DNA of 64,000 nucleotides from Catalimonadaceae bacterium JC749 (GCA_021730635.1 JAJNNC010000004.1:186001-250000); one strand, 5' to 3'; shown: positions 17,122 to 26,496, counted from the first letter of the stretch. A program made the numbers and translations. The notes: generated by a model from the letters alone, not told the origin.

Positions 17122-17997
17122 ATGATTAGGACTAAAAAGACTACTGTTTTTTCGCTTGACAATGAACAAAGGATCAAGCAACAATATGTAAGTCTGTTCC
17201 AGGAATTTGACAAAAAGGGTTTAATTATCCGGGAAATCAGATACAAGCCAGCAGGAGAAATCAGTAGCAAGACTTTATTTACCTATAACAAAAAGGGCCA
17301 ACTGATAGAACAGGCCAATTTTGAAAAAGAAGACCGGTTGGTAGAACGAAGAGATTTCTTGTTCGATGAAAAGGGAAATCTGTTTCAAACAGAAATCAGT
17401 GGGTTTGATGGATGCAAAAAGATTAAAGAATATCATTTTGATCCAGTGGAAAACATTGAAAAAGCTGTTTTTAATACAGAATTTGGGGAAATTGAGGGCT
17501 ACGAAATCAGCTGGTACAGCCAAAGGGACGAAGTCATAGCGGAGGTTAAGTCAGATGCGAATAACCGTACAAAATTTAAAAGATTCGCTTCTTATGATGG
17601 CGCAGGCAGGTTGGTCATGGAAGAAATATTCGGCCATGACGAAAAATTTGAAAGAAAAAGAACCTATTTCTATCTGCCCAATGGAAAATTGGAAAAGGTG
17701 CTAACCCATGATAAAAAAGGGGTCAAAACCTATGAAGATTTATTTGGCTATAATGATCAGCACTTACTGGTAAAAAGGATTACGGAAAATAAAATCTGCG
17801 GCACCCTTACCCAATACCATTTTAGTTACGAGACAAATGGGAAAGTGTCTCTGGAAGAGATCACTGAGAATGACCGTTTGGTTTTCAAACACAGTTATCA
17901 GTACGATCCCTGTCAAAATTTGATAGAAGAAGAAATGGTCGGTTTTGCCCCCGTGGAAATACACGTGATCAAAAAACATGAGCTATCGTATTGGTAG
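17122..17997 (+). CDS. YD/RHS-like repeat protein, cytosolic
   Basis: I do not recognise a named family. The 291-residue product has no signal peptide or membrane segment and consists of repeating ~20-25-residue strand-turn-strand units of the YD type (FTYNKKGQLIEQANFEK, FLFDEKGNLFQTEIS, ASYDGAGRLVMEEIFGHD, YFYLPNGKLEKVLTHDKKG, FSYETNGKVSLEEITEND, YQYDPCQNLIEEEM). This resembles the repeat part of RHS proteins but lacks the RHS core motif and any C-terminal toxin domain. It is rich in Lys and Glu. An ATCTAT-N5-ATAGAT inverted repeat at 17075-17091 lies just upstream. Function unknown; a cytosolic or nonclassically exported beta-repeat protein. Confidence 0.75.
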   Translation: MIRTKKTTVFSLDNEQRIKQQYVSLFQEFDKKGLIIREIRYKPAGEISSKTLFTYNKKGQLIEQANFEKEDRLVERRDFLFDEKGNLFQTEISGFDGCKKIKEYHFDPVENIEKAVFNTEFGEIEGYEISWYSQRDEVIAEVKSDANNRTKFKRFASYDGAGRLVMEEIFGHDEKFERKRTYFYLPNGKLEKVLTHDKKGVKTYEDLFGYNDQHLLVKRITENKICGTLTQYHFSYETNGKVSLEEITENDRLVFKHSYQYDPCQNLIEEEMVGFAPVEIHVIKKHELSYW

Positions 17998-18053
17998 TAG
18001 GGGGGCTTTGTATACGATGGCAGAGGGTGTGAACATGAAAGGTAGAACCGGAA

Positions 18054-18089
18054 AAGAAATAAAAAAAGGCGCAGTGTCAACTACGCCTT
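18054..18089 (-). terminator. Intrinsic terminator of lipoprotein gene
   Basis: AAAGGCG (18064-18070) pairs with CGCCTTT (18083-18089); an inner AGT/ACT extends the stem across one mismatch, with a 4-nt loop. On the minus strand it is followed by a T-rich run, and it begins 9 bp past the stop of the minus-strand gene. It could also terminate the plus-strand YD-repeat gene. Confidence 0.75.
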
Positions 18090-18097
18090 TCCTCTGA

Positions 18098-18910
18098 TTA
18101 ACAATCTCTATTGAGTAGATTTTCATCCCAGCAATACCAGGCATCGGTACCAAAATTTTTCTCGCTTTTCACTCTTCCTGTTTTGGTCTCTACATCATAA
18201 TGGATTTCTACCAGGTTATCCTCTTTTTTCAGGTAAATGCTATAAAAGCTTTCAAAATCATTGGATTCATTGATGGCATAATGAATATAGCTTCCCATCT
18301 GGTCGCTGGTTTCATTGATATTGATATATTTGATCTCTTTATGGCCTTCATCCTGACGGCTCCAGTCTATTTTCAGATAAGCTCTGCGGTCCCCATTGGG
18401 TTCAGCATACACGGTCCAGGTTCCTTCTGTCTTATCGAAATGAGAGGTTCCTTCAAACCATAGAAAATCTTCATATTCCCCTTCTTTGGTGACAAACATT
18501 TCCCATTTCACCTGATCTTCGCTCAGTTTGGCATATAAGCTAATCTCATGCGTATGCCTCTCATTTTCTACTTCATATTGCCAGAGCCATTTTTTCTTAT
18601 CGGATACATAAACTGCCTCGTGGTTAAAGCTTTCATTGAAAGCGATTACCGGTAAGGCCAGGTTCAATGTTAAGACTGTTTGCCATACCACTACATTGCC
18701 GGAAGCATATCTGAAATGAGCATAGTTGCCCGCGTGTATCCTGCCATTGTTATTTTCCTCTTCGGGAAACTGATCAAAGTCCATGATAAAACTGGAAGTA
18801 GGGGGTAAACTGGGTGCTGCATCATCATTGACGGTTTCCTCTTCTTTGCATTGAAAAAAAACAAAACAGAGGCTCAATAATAAGGCAATCTGCTGTCGAT
18901 TCGTTTTCAT
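18098..18910 (-). CDS. Hypothetical lipoprotein
   Basis: 270-residue lipoprotein (lipobox VFFQC, Cys21) followed by an acidic linker (EEETVNDDAAPS). The body alternates aromatic-rich strands (WLWQYEVENERHTHEISLYAKLSEDQVKWEMFVTKEGEYEDFLWFEGTSH and EGTWTVYAEPNG), suggesting an all-beta lipocalin-like or sandwich fold. I do not recognise a family. The C-terminus WYCWDENLLNRDC has two cysteines that could form a disulfide. It is a single-gene unit with its own promoter candidate and terminator. Probably exposed to the periplasm or cell surface; the Asp/Glu run after the lipidated Cys is compatible with a lipoprotein export signal in Bacteroidota. Confidence 0.75.
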   Translation of the reverse strand: MKTNRQQIALLLSLCFVFFQCKEEETVNDDAAPSLPPTSSFIMDFDQFPEEENNNGRIHAGNYAHFRYASGNVVVWQTVLTLNLALPVIAFNESFNHEAVYVSDKKKWLWQYEVENERHTHEISLYAKLSEDQVKWEMFVTKEGEYEDFLWFEGTSHFDKTEGTWTVYAEPNGDRRAYLKIDWSRQDEGHKEIKYININETSDQMGSYIHYAINESNDFESFYSIYLKKEDNLVEIHYDVETKTGRVKSEKNFGTDAWYCWDENLLNRDC

Positions 18911-18953
18911 AGTCGAATAATTTGGTTTCCTGATAATTATCCAATTACTGTAC

Positions 18954-18961
18954 CAAAATTA
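18954..18961 (-). promoter_or_regulatory. Candidate -7 element for lipoprotein gene
   Basis: On the minus strand this reads TAATTTTG, an exact TAnnTTTG match, 43 bp upstream of the start at 18910. A perfect 10-bp palindrome GATAATTATC (18932-18941) lies between it and the start codon. Confidence 0.45.
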
Positions 18962-19151
18962 TTCAATTTGTTATCAATCAATTTATGATTTGGTGAGCAT
19001 GCATTTACAGCAAAAGCAAAAATATGAATAGGAGTAGATACTTATTTACAAAGTAAAGAATTTTGGTAAGAGCGCTGGGAAATGAGCAACATCTCAGCTC
19101 TCTTTCATCTATTGATGAAAAGTGATGCTTTGGGTCGTGTATGACTAAAAA

Positions 19152-20600
19152 TCAGGCAATGATATTTTTCACGATATTACCGTGCACATCCGTCAGTCGA
19201 AAACGCCGTCCCTGGTGTTTGAAATTTAGTTTTTCGTGATCAACACCCAACAGATAAAGAAGGGTTGCCTGAAAATCATGGACATGCACAGGATCTTTGG
19301 CGATGTTGTAGCCAAATTCGCAGGTTTCGCCATAGGTAAATCCTTTTTTTACACCACCACCGGCCATCCATAGGCTAAAACAACGGGGATGATGATCCCT
19401 CCCATAATTATCTTTGGTCAACTTTCCTTGGGAATAGTTGGTGCGACCAAATTCTCCACCCCAGATAACCAGCGTGTCATCCAGCAATCCTCTTTGTTTC
19501 AGATCCATCACCAGGGCTGCCGAGGGTTGGTCTACACTTTTGGTCATAATCTGTATATCATTGGGTAAATTTCCGTGCTGGTCCCATCCCTGATGATAGA
19601 GTTGGATAAACTTTACATCTTTTTCGGCCAAACGACGGGCTAGCAGGCAGTTGGCAGCATAAGTGCCAGGGATACGGGAATCCGGACCGTACATTTCGTA
19701 GATAGAGTCGGGTTCATTGGAAATATCCATGGTTTCCGGCACCGAAGACTGCATCCGATAGGCCATTTCGTATTGTGCCACCCGGGAATTGATTTCCGGG
19801 TCCATTGTCCGGTCGTATTGCAAATGATGCAGTTCTTTCAAATAATTCAGCATTCTCCGGCGGCTGGATTTTTTCAGGCCCGGAGGATCATTAAGATACA
19901 GGACAGGATCTTTGCCGGAGCGGAACTGTACGCCCTGGTGCAGAGAGGGGAGAAAGCCACTACCCCACAATTTGGCATACAGCGGTTGATCCCCTTCCCG
20001 TCCGCGAGATAGTAGTACACAGAAAGAGGGCAGGTTTTGGTTGTCGCTGCCAAGCCCATAACTGACCCAGGAGCCTATGGAAGGACGACCATTCTGTTGA
20101 GAACCGGATTGAAAAAAGGTAATGGCAGGATCATGGTTGATCGCCTCGGTATGCATAGACTTGATGAAACATAATTCATCGACGATATTGGCCGTATGGG
20201 GCATGAGTTCGCTCACCCAGGCACCGCTTTGCCCATGTTGTTTGAAGTTAAAGACAGAGCCGGCCAGGGGAAAAGACAACTGATTGGAGGTCATTCCAGT
20301 AAGCCGCTGACCATCTCTGACAGAAGGCGGAAGCTCTTCTCCAACCATTTTATTTAACATGGGTTTATAATCAAATAACTCCATCTGGGAAGGGCCACCA
20401 CTCTGAAATAGATAAATAACCCTTTTGGCCTTGGGAGCAAAGTGCAGACCATTTAACACGCCATTGGTCACGGTGTTGGGAGATTGACCGAACAGTGAAG
20501 CAGGATTTAAGAGAGAAGCCAAGGCTACTCCGCCTAATCCAAGGCTTGTTTTGGTCAAAAACTGTCGGCGATCAATCTGTTGGTTATGTAATAGGTCCAT
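19152..20600 (-). CDS. DUF1501 family Tat-exported protein
   Basis: Protein of 482 residues with a twin-arginine signal (DRRQFLTKTSLGLGGVALASLL). The mature part shows the DUF1501 pattern: KRVIYLFQSGGPSQMELFDYKP, SMHTEAINHDPAITFFQSG, RPSIGSWVSYGLGS, VWGGEFGRTNYSQG, and GRDHHPRCFSLWMAGGGVKKG. DUF1501 proteins are related to the alkaline phosphatase/sulfatase superfamily, but their substrate is unknown. They almost always occur with a DUF1549/DUF1553 protein, as here: the partner gene ends 50 bp upstream on the same strand. Tat export suggests that it folds, perhaps with a metal, in the cytoplasm first. Common in Planctomycetota and some marine Bacteroidota. Confidence 0.9.
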   Translation of the reverse strand: MDLLHNQQIDRRQFLTKTSLGLGGVALASLLNPASLFGQSPNTVTNGVLNGLHFAPKAKRVIYLFQSGGPSQMELFDYKPMLNKMVGEELPPSVRDGQRLTGMTSNQLSFPLAGSVFNFKQHGQSGAWVSELMPHTANIVDELCFIKSMHTEAINHDPAITFFQSGSQQNGRPSIGSWVSYGLGSDNQNLPSFCVLLSRGREGDQPLYAKLWGSGFLPSLHQGVQFRSGKDPVLYLNDPPGLKKSSRRRMLNYLKELHHLQYDRTMDPEINSRVAQYEMAYRMQSSVPETMDISNEPDSIYEMYGPDSRIPGTYAANCLLARRLAEKDVKFIQLYHQGWDQHGNLPNDIQIMTKSVDQPSAALVMDLKQRGLLDDTLVIWGGEFGRTNYSQGKLTKDNYGRDHHPRCFSLWMAGGGVKKGFTYGETCEFGYNIAKDPVHVHDFQATLLYLLGVDHEKLNFKHQGRRFRLTDVHGNIVKNIIA

Positions 20601-20650
20601 TGTATGTGATATTTTACGGCTCTTTATTAAACATTAGATTACCCATCTGC

Positions 20651-23600
20651 CTAGCGCTTGAATACAGCTTCATCGTAGTTCATCAGGGTACTGGCGACCA
20701 CGGTTAAGGCTGCCAACTGATCTTCGGGTAAGCTGGTATCCCAGGGATATTCTCCTACCTGCAGGAGTTGCTCAGCGGCTCCCTCGGTCTGGGCGAATTC
20801 CTGATACTCTTCCCGGTACAGTTGGGCTAACAGGTTCATTTCTTTTTCTTCCGGCTTTCGACTGGTCAGAGATTGAAAACCATAGGCAATTTGCTGATCC
20901 AACTGACTACCCCCTTCCTTCATCATTTTCTCAGCCAATAGCCGAGAGGCCTCCAGATACTGAGGGTCGTTTAACAAAACCAATGCTTGTAGCGGTGTAT
21001 TGGTGCTCTGCCTTTTCACAATACACAAATATTTTTCCGATGCATCAAAACTAATCATGGAAGGAGGAGGTGAACTCCGTTTCCAAATTGTATACAAGCC
21101 TCTTCTGTACAGGTTTTCTCCGCTATCTCTGGCATAAGTAGTGGCATTACGTGTGGCCAGTTCTTCCCACAAACCATCGGGTTGATAAGGTTTGACGCTG
21201 GGGCCTCCAATTTTTTCTGTGATCAGACCACTGGAAAATAAGGCATTGTCACGGATCATTTCGGCAGGCAGACGATAGCTGGGACCCCGGGCCAGCCACA
21301 CATTGTCAGGATCTTTTTCCATTAAATCTTCCCGTGCCACAGAAGATTGCTGATAGGTTGCTGAAGTTACAATGAGTTTCAGCAACGCTTTGACATCCCA
21401 ACCAGATTCCTGGAAATGAATGGCCAGCCAATCCATCAATTCAGGATGGGAGGGAAGTTCACCCTGGCTTCCGAAATCGTCTGTGGTTTTGACAATTCCT
21501 TGCCCAAAAAACATCTGCCAGTATCGATTCACCACTACACGAGCGGTCAGCGGGTTTTTCGGATGGATGAGCCATTGGGCCAATCCCAGCCGATTCGCTG
21601 GCAAGCTATCCGGAAATTCCATGACATGGGATGGCGTATTCGGATGTACCTGCTGGGTGGGCGCATCATACGCGCCGCGGTTCAGAATAAAAGTAGGCCG
21701 GGGTTCTTTCAGCTCTTCCATGACCATGACCTCCGGCTGAACGCTCAGTATCTCATTTTCCTGCCCCCTTAGCTGTGTTAATGCTGAGAAATGTTGTTGG
21801 AAAGCTGTATTGTGATTTTGCAGATAATATGCCAGCAGATCTTTCTTGTTCTCTGCTTCCATGAAGGCAAGCACTGGATTTTTATTACCGAACAAATAAG
21901 AAACTTCTATAGCGGTGAGCTCATGGTTAAAGACCATAAATTCATCTACCAACGCCCCGTTCAGCGTTTCTTCAAATCTTTTCCCTATGCTTAAATTACC
22001 GGGATCGCCCCAGGTTTCTTTGTTTTTCCCATAGGTGAGGATGCTACGCTTCAGATGATCAGTCTTGATCTCAACAGCCATCCGTTTTCCGTTCAAGTAG
22101 AGCTGGATCCCTTTGGCCTGGCTCGAACCATCATAGGCCATTACCAGGTGGCACCAGGTATCGACAGGCATTTTTTCCCGGGAGTGTATTTCCAGTGCGT
22201 TGGCAGGCCAGGTGTGGTTAAGGGTAGCGGAAAAAGTCCGGTCTTTTCTTATCATCAGGTCGTACCCACGGTTCCCGTTGAAAAGACCTCCGGATTTAGA
22301 GAAAATCGGTCCTTCTACGCTATCCTTGAGCAATTTGACCCAAAGACTAATGGTAAAAGGTTCATTTCTTTCGAAGTAGCCTACCTCATTCCCTACATCT
22401 ACATAACTATCGCCCAATAACTCCAGCGCTTTATTAAATTTGCCTTCTACAATATCAGCTTCCTTTTCTTTTTGCTTAACTACCATATTGGCAGGCTTCT
22501 TTTTGTCTGCCAGATTATTGAATTTATCTTCCACAATGTTGTCCAGGGGATAGTGACCCACCAGTCCCTGTAAAGATACTTTTTGTAAGGCTGGATTTTG
22601 CTTTACCTGAGCTAGCCATTGCTCAAAGCCCTGCTGATAGGAGGAGTTTTCAACATCAACTTTTTCTTCGTAGGCTTTCATCTTTTCCTGAAGGAATGCC
22701 AGCTGTTTTTCAGCCTCTTCATCGGTAAGGATTACCGTGGGGCTGGCTTCTCCCATGTAGGGAATCTGACCAGTTTCATTCACACTATTAAAAAATGCGT
22801 ATAGCTGATAATATTCTTTTTGAGAGATAGGATCATATTTGTGATCATGGCAGCGAGCACATTCGGTGGTAAGCCCTAAAAACGCTTTTCCAAAAGTATT
22901 GGTCCGGTCAGCTACATATTCCACCCGGTATTCTTCCGGAACGATACCCCCTTCCTGGCTCTGTAAATGGTTTCTGTTGAAACCTGAGGCTAACTTTTGT
23001 TCTTTGGTCGCATTGGGTAACATGTCCCCGGCAAGCTGCCATAAAACGAACTGATCATAGGGCATATTTTTGTTAAAAGCCTCGATTACCCAATCCCGCC
23101 AGGGCCACATATTGCGCATACCGTCATCCTGGTATCCATGGCTATCCGCATAACGTGCCACATCCAGCCATTCGGAAGCCATGCGTTCTCCATAATGAGG
23201 TGAGGCCAGAAGCCGATCCACCACCTTTTCATACGCATCAGGGGAATCGTCGGACAGGAAGGCATTGACCTCCTCTACGGAGGGAGGTAACCCTGTCAGA
23301 TCAAAAGTTACTCTTCTGAGTAAAGTCTCCTTGGAAGCTTGAGGGGCAGGCGATACATCATAGGTTTCCATTTTCGCCATGGTAAAATGGTCGATGGCAT
23401 TTTGTGGCCAGGTTTTGGTTTTTACAGGAGGTACTTCCTGTTTCTCAGGCTTGATAAAGGACCAATGCGGTTTATATTCCGCGCCTTGATCAATCCAGCG
23501 GGTGAGCAACGCTATTTCTTCCTGAGACAACTGTAAATTAGATTCCGGAGGAGGCATCATTACGTCAGGATCATCCGACATGATACGTTCAACCAAAGCA

Positions 23601-23917
23601 CTTTTGTGTGCTTTTCCCCGAACAATGGCGTAATGGTCTTTATTTTCACCCAGGGCGACCAATGCACTATCTTCAATATCAAGCCGTAATCCGGCTTCTC
23701 GCTTGTTTTGGTCAGGTCCGTGACAGGCAAAGCAACGGTCAGACAGAATAGGTTTGATATGATAATTGAAATCAATTTTCTCAGGAAGCTTGGCTTCAAT
23801 CTCTTCAGGAAACGACACTTGTCTTGTTCCGCACTGAGACAGCAGCAACAGGGTAAGGATGCCTGATAAAAAAATGCAAAAGGCGTATACACGCTTGTTA
23901 AAATCAAAGAGCCTCAT
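20651..23917 (-). CDS. DUF1549/DUF1553 protein with cytochrome and LamG domains
   Basis: Large exported lipoprotein-like protein (1088 aa; lipobox LLSQC, Cys29). Order of domains: planctomycete-type cytochrome c domain with CFACH (Cys62, Cys65, His66) and MMPPPESNLQLSQEEIALL; DUF1549 (about 170-380; LRRVTFDLTGLPPSVEEV, GERMASEWLDVARYADSHGYQ) containing a second CxxCH, CARCH at residues 353-357; a coiled linker; a LamG-like jelly-roll domain (about 500-640); and DUF1553 (about 770-1045; NRLGLAQWLIHPKNPLTARVVVNRYWQMFFG). Two heme-binding motifs suggest electron transfer or redox chemistry on a carbohydrate-like ligand bound by LamG (inference). Followed by its DUF1501 partner gene. Activity of the family is not established. 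Confidence 0.9.
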   Translation of the reverse strand: MRLFDFNKRVYAFCIFLSGILTLLLLSQCGTRQVSFPEEIEAKLPEKIDFNYHIKPILSDRCFACHGPDQNKREAGLRLDIEDSALVALGENKDHYAIVRGKAHKSALVERIMSDDPDVMMPPPESNLQLSQEEIALLTRWIDQGAEYKPHWSFIKPEKQEVPPVKTKTWPQNAIDHFTMAKMETYDVSPAPQASKETLLRRVTFDLTGLPPSVEEVNAFLSDDSPDAYEKVVDRLLASPHYGERMASEWLDVARYADSHGYQDDGMRNMWPWRDWVIEAFNKNMPYDQFVLWQLAGDMLPNATKEQKLASGFNRNHLQSQEGGIVPEEYRVEYVADRTNTFGKAFLGLTTECARCHDHKYDPISQKEYYQLYAFFNSVNETGQIPYMGEASPTVILTDEEAEKQLAFLQEKMKAYEEKVDVENSSYQQGFEQWLAQVKQNPALQKVSLQGLVGHYPLDNIVEDKFNNLADKKKPANMVVKQKEKEADIVEGKFNKALELLGDSYVDVGNEVGYFERNEPFTISLWVKLLKDSVEGPIFSKSGGLFNGNRGYDLMIRKDRTFSATLNHTWPANALEIHSREKMPVDTWCHLVMAYDGSSQAKGIQLYLNGKRMAVEIKTDHLKRSILTYGKNKETWGDPGNLSIGKRFEETLNGALVDEFMVFNHELTAIEVSYLFGNKNPVLAFMEAENKKDLLAYYLQNHNTAFQQHFSALTQLRGQENEILSVQPEVMVMEELKEPRPTFILNRGAYDAPTQQVHPNTPSHVMEFPDSLPANRLGLAQWLIHPKNPLTARVVVNRYWQMFFGQGIVKTTDDFGSQGELPSHPELMDWLAIHFQESGWDVKALLKLIVTSATYQQSSVAREDLMEKDPDNVWLARGPSYRLPAEMIRDNALFSSGLITEKIGGPSVKPYQPDGLWEELATRNATTYARDSGENLYRRGLYTIWKRSSPPPSMISFDASEKYLCIVKRQSTNTPLQALVLLNDPQYLEASRLLAEKMMKEGGSQLDQQIAYGFQSLTSRKPEEKEMNLLAQLYREEYQEFAQTEGAAEQLLQVGEYPWDTSLPEDQLAALTVVASTLMNYDEAVFKR

Positions 23918-24245
23918 AGGTTGTTATTGTTGACGCATTTTTCAGCTAAAGGTAAAAAAATTGAATCCCGGTTTCAAATGCTTAGGAGTATTTAAATGAC
24001 TCCTGAGGCGACACTTCCATTACAGTAAGGTAAAATTTTCTGAAAAAAGTTTCTAAATCTGTATTTATTACTATTTGTTGGTCATAAACCGTATGATATG
24101 CAGGAGTAAAATGGCTGTTTGTGCATCAAGGGTAGGAGATAGGGTAACAATTCCCATTCCTGGCAGTTAGATAGAAATTATAAGCCAGTAAGAAGCATTT
24201 TCTGGTTAGATTTAGGGCTATCAATATAACCCAATTGCCGAATTT
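23918..24245. other. Intergenic region, no feature recognised
   Basis: This 328-bp stretch separates two divergent genes (the DUF1553 protein and the FAD oxidoreductase), so it must hold both promoters. I found no exact TAnnTTTG match, no strong hairpin and no credible small ORF in it. Confidence 0.4.
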
Positions 24246-25520
24246 ATGTCCGACACAACACCACAGGTCCCTGATGTCATCATTGTAGGTGCAGGTTTGG
24301 CTGGTTTATCTGCAGCCTACCATTTACAACAGCGAGGGAAAAAAGTGAAAGTACTGGAAGCTGCTGATCGGCCGGGAGGTCGGATTAGAACCGACAAGGT
24401 AGAGGGGTTTCTGTTGGATAGAGGTTTTCAGGTGCTGCTCACCGAATACCCTGAAACCAAAGAATTGCTCAATTATGAGGAATTACAGTTACGCTCTTTT
24501 CTGCCAGGTGCAATGGTTCTCAACGATGAAGGGATGTTTGAGATGATGGATCCGGCCAGAGTACCGGGTGCTGTATTTAAAACTTTGGGTGCCAGAGTAG
24601 GATCCCTTGGCGATAAATTCCGCATGCTGCGCCTGAAGAATAGGCTGAAAGCTATGGCATTAGAAGATATCTTCCGTCAGCCAGAAATCAGTACCCTAGC
24701 GGCTATACAGAACTATGGTTTTAGTGAGAAAATGCTGCGCAACTTTTTTCAGCCCTTTATGGCAGGCATTTTTTTAGAAAACGGGCTGACAACCTCTCGC
24801 AGAGAATTTGATTTTGTCTTTAAGATGTTTTCTTCCGGAAACACAAGTATTCCAGAAAAAGGAATGGAAATGATTCCCCAACAATTGGCAGGTAAGCTGC
24901 AGGAAAATACTATTGTCTGTCATAAAGAAGTAAAATCCATTCAGGAACAAAAAGTAGTGACAAAGGAAGGAGAAGAATGGACAGCGCCAGTCATTTTACT
25001 GGCGACAAACCCTACCCAACTGGTAAGCCAATATCTATCGGGAGATCAGAAGAAAACAGATTATCGCTCCACAACCAATGTATACCTGACGACTGAGCAG
25101 TCCCCGATAACCAAACCTATTATTGCCCTGAATGCCAGGGGGAGCCGACTGGTCAATAACCTGTGCGTACTGAATGAGGTAGCTACTTCCTATGCACCCG
25201 AGGGTAAATCGCTCATCTCTGTTTCCATCAATGGAAAACAGGATCATTCGGATGAAGAACTGACTGAGTTGATAAAAGAGGAGCTTTCCCGCTGGTTTGG
25301 TAAGCAAACCTCTGAATGGCAGCATTTGCGAACCTATCGGATTGACTATGCGCTGCCGAACCAGGACAGGGTAGAACACGAGTTGGCACCTGAAAAAATT
25401 AAATTAAAAGAAGGGCTATATGCCACCGGAGATTACTGGCTCAACGGTTCCATCAATGCAGCCCTGCGAGCAGGAAGAATGGCTGCCCAGGCTATTAGCA
25501 GTGAAATGGTATCTGCCTGA
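24246..25520 (+). CDS. FAD-dependent oxidoreductase, amine oxidase/desaturase type
   Basis: Flavoprotein of 424 residues of the flavin amine oxidase/phytoene desaturase superfamily. The N-terminal dinucleotide-binding motif is DVIIVGAGLAGLSAAYHLQQRGKKVKVLEA, followed by the family motif DRPGGRIRTD and DRGFQVLLTEYPE. A C-terminal FAD contact appears in GLYATGDYWLNGSINAALRAGRMAA. There is no signal peptide, so it acts in the cytosol or at the inner membrane face. Possible substrates are polyenes/carotenoids, porphyrinogens or amines; nothing nearby narrows it. Single gene. Confidence 0.85.
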   Translation: MSDTTPQVPDVIIVGAGLAGLSAAYHLQQRGKKVKVLEAADRPGGRIRTDKVEGFLLDRGFQVLLTEYPETKELLNYEELQLRSFLPGAMVLNDEGMFEMMDPARVPGAVFKTLGARVGSLGDKFRMLRLKNRLKAMALEDIFRQPEISTLAAIQNYGFSEKMLRNFFQPFMAGIFLENGLTTSRREFDFVFKMFSSGNTSIPEKGMEMIPQQLAGKLQENTIVCHKEVKSIQEQKVVTKEGEEWTAPVILLATNPTQLVSQYLSGDQKKTDYRSTTNVYLTTEQSPITKPIIALNARGSRLVNNLCVLNEVATSYAPEGKSLISVSINGKQDHSDEELTELIKEELSRWFGKQTSEWQHLRTYRIDYALPNQDRVEHELAPEKIKLKEGLYATGDYWLNGSINAALRAGRMAAQAISSEMVSA

Positions 25521-25607
25521 AATCCTATTACTTTCTTAAAGCAATAAAACCTTACTTACCGGAAGCCGTATAAATTGTGGTAAATTTTAGGCATATCTAA
25601 ACTTTTA

Positions 25608-25625
25608 TTTTTATAAGTATAAAAA
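25608..25625. promoter_or_regulatory. Perfect 18-bp palindrome, likely operator of ZIP gene
   Basis: TTTTTATA-AG-TATAAAAA is a perfect palindrome (8+2+8). It ends 5 bp before a TATCTTTG -7 element, so it covers the -33 region of that promoter. The downstream gene encodes a ZIP metal transporter, so a metal-sensing repressor (Fur/Zur or DtxR/MntR family) is the natural candidate; the exact site does not match a consensus I can name. Confidence 0.6.
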
Positions 25626-25630
25626 ACGAG

Positions 25631-25638
25631 TATCTTTG
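25631..25638 (+). promoter_or_regulatory. Candidate -7 element for ZIP transporter
   Basis: TATCTTTG, an exact TAnnTTTG match 33 bp upstream of the ZIP start codon and directly downstream of the 18-bp palindrome. Confidence 0.55.
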
Positions 25639-25671
25639 GAAGTTTTGTAGTAAACCACCTTATCAATTGTT

Positions 25672-26496
25672 ATGGAAGGCCTCTTACAAGCTTTACAAAA
25701 TTACAGTCCGGTGATGCAGGCACTGTTTGCCACCTTGTTTACCTGGGGTGTGACCGCTTTGGGTTCAGCACTGGTTTTCTTTTTCAAAAGAATCAATCAG
25801 AAGGTTTTGGATGCCATGCTGGGATTTGCGGCGGGTGTTATGATTGCTGCCAGTTTCTGGTCTCTGTTGGCGCCAGCGATTGAACTAAGTGCTGAAGTGA
25901 GCAGTTTGCCTTCCTGGATGCCTGCGCTGATTGGCTTTATCCTGGGTGGTTTGTTTTTAAGCCTTTTAGACAAATTGCTGCCCCACCTGCATGTAGGCTT
26001 TAAAAGAGAAGAAGCGGAGGGACCAAAAACGAGTTGGAAGAGGAGTATCCTGCTGGTATCAGCCATTACTTTGCATAATATTCCGGAGGGTTTGGCCGTA
26101 GGGGTGGCCTTTGGCGCGGTGGCACAAAATCTTCCTTCCGCCACCATTGGGGGAGCCGTGGCCTTGGCGATAGGTATTGGACTACAAAATTTTCCGGAAG
26201 GCACTTCTGTTTCTGTCCCTTTGCGTCGGGAAGGTATGTCACGTACCCGAGCCTTTATCTATGGGCAATTTTCCGGCATTGTTGAGCCGATAGCCGGCGT
26301 TTTAGGTGCAATGTTGGTCATGTCAATCCGTCCCATTCTTCCCTATTCACTGGCATTTGCGGCAGGGGCCATGATTTTCGTGGTAGTAGAAGAACTCATC
26401 CCGGAAGCACAGCTAAAAGGAAATACGGACACTGTTACGCTGGCTACCCTGATAGGTTTCAGTATCATGATGACCCTGGATGTCGCTTTAGGCTAA
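25672..26496 (+). CDS. ZIP family metal transporter
   Basis: Inner-membrane divalent metal transporter of the ZIP family, GufA/ZupT-like (274 aa, about eight membrane segments). Signature metal-site helices are visible: [16 protein letters not shown] (TM4) and [16 protein letters not shown] (TM5), with His/Glu ligands. A His-poor loop lies between TM3 and TM4 ([16 protein letters not shown]). It would import Zn2+ or other divalent ions into the cytosol. The operator-like palindrome upstream suggests repression by metal. Single gene; nothing odd in length. Confidence 0.92.
   Translation: MEGLLQALQNYSPVMQALFATLFTWGVTALGSALVFFFKRINQKVLDAMLGFAAGVMIAASFWSLLAPAIELSAEVSSLPSWMPALIGFILGGLFLSLLDKLLPHLHVGFKREEAEGPKTSWKRSILLVSAITLHNIPEGLAVGVAFGAVAQNLPSATIGGAVALAIGIGLQNFPEGTSVSVPLRREGMSRTRAFIYGQFSGIVEPIAGVLGAMLVMSIRPILPYSLAFAAGAMIFVVVEELIPEAQLKGNTDTVTLATLIGFSIMMTLDVALG

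Noticed and set aside
17122-17997. RHS polymorphic toxin
   Set aside because: No signal, no RHS core motif, no toxin tip and no immunity gene; only the repeat style is shared.
19103-19120. Hairpin TTTCATC-TATT-GATGAAA as terminator of the DUF1501 gene
   Set aside because: The stem is perfect, but no T tract follows on the minus strand.
20651-23917. Recent lateral transfer of the DUF1501/DUF1553 pair from Planctomycetota
   Set aside because: Base composition looks like its neighbours, no mobile gene or flanking repeat is present, and the families are known in Bacteroidota.
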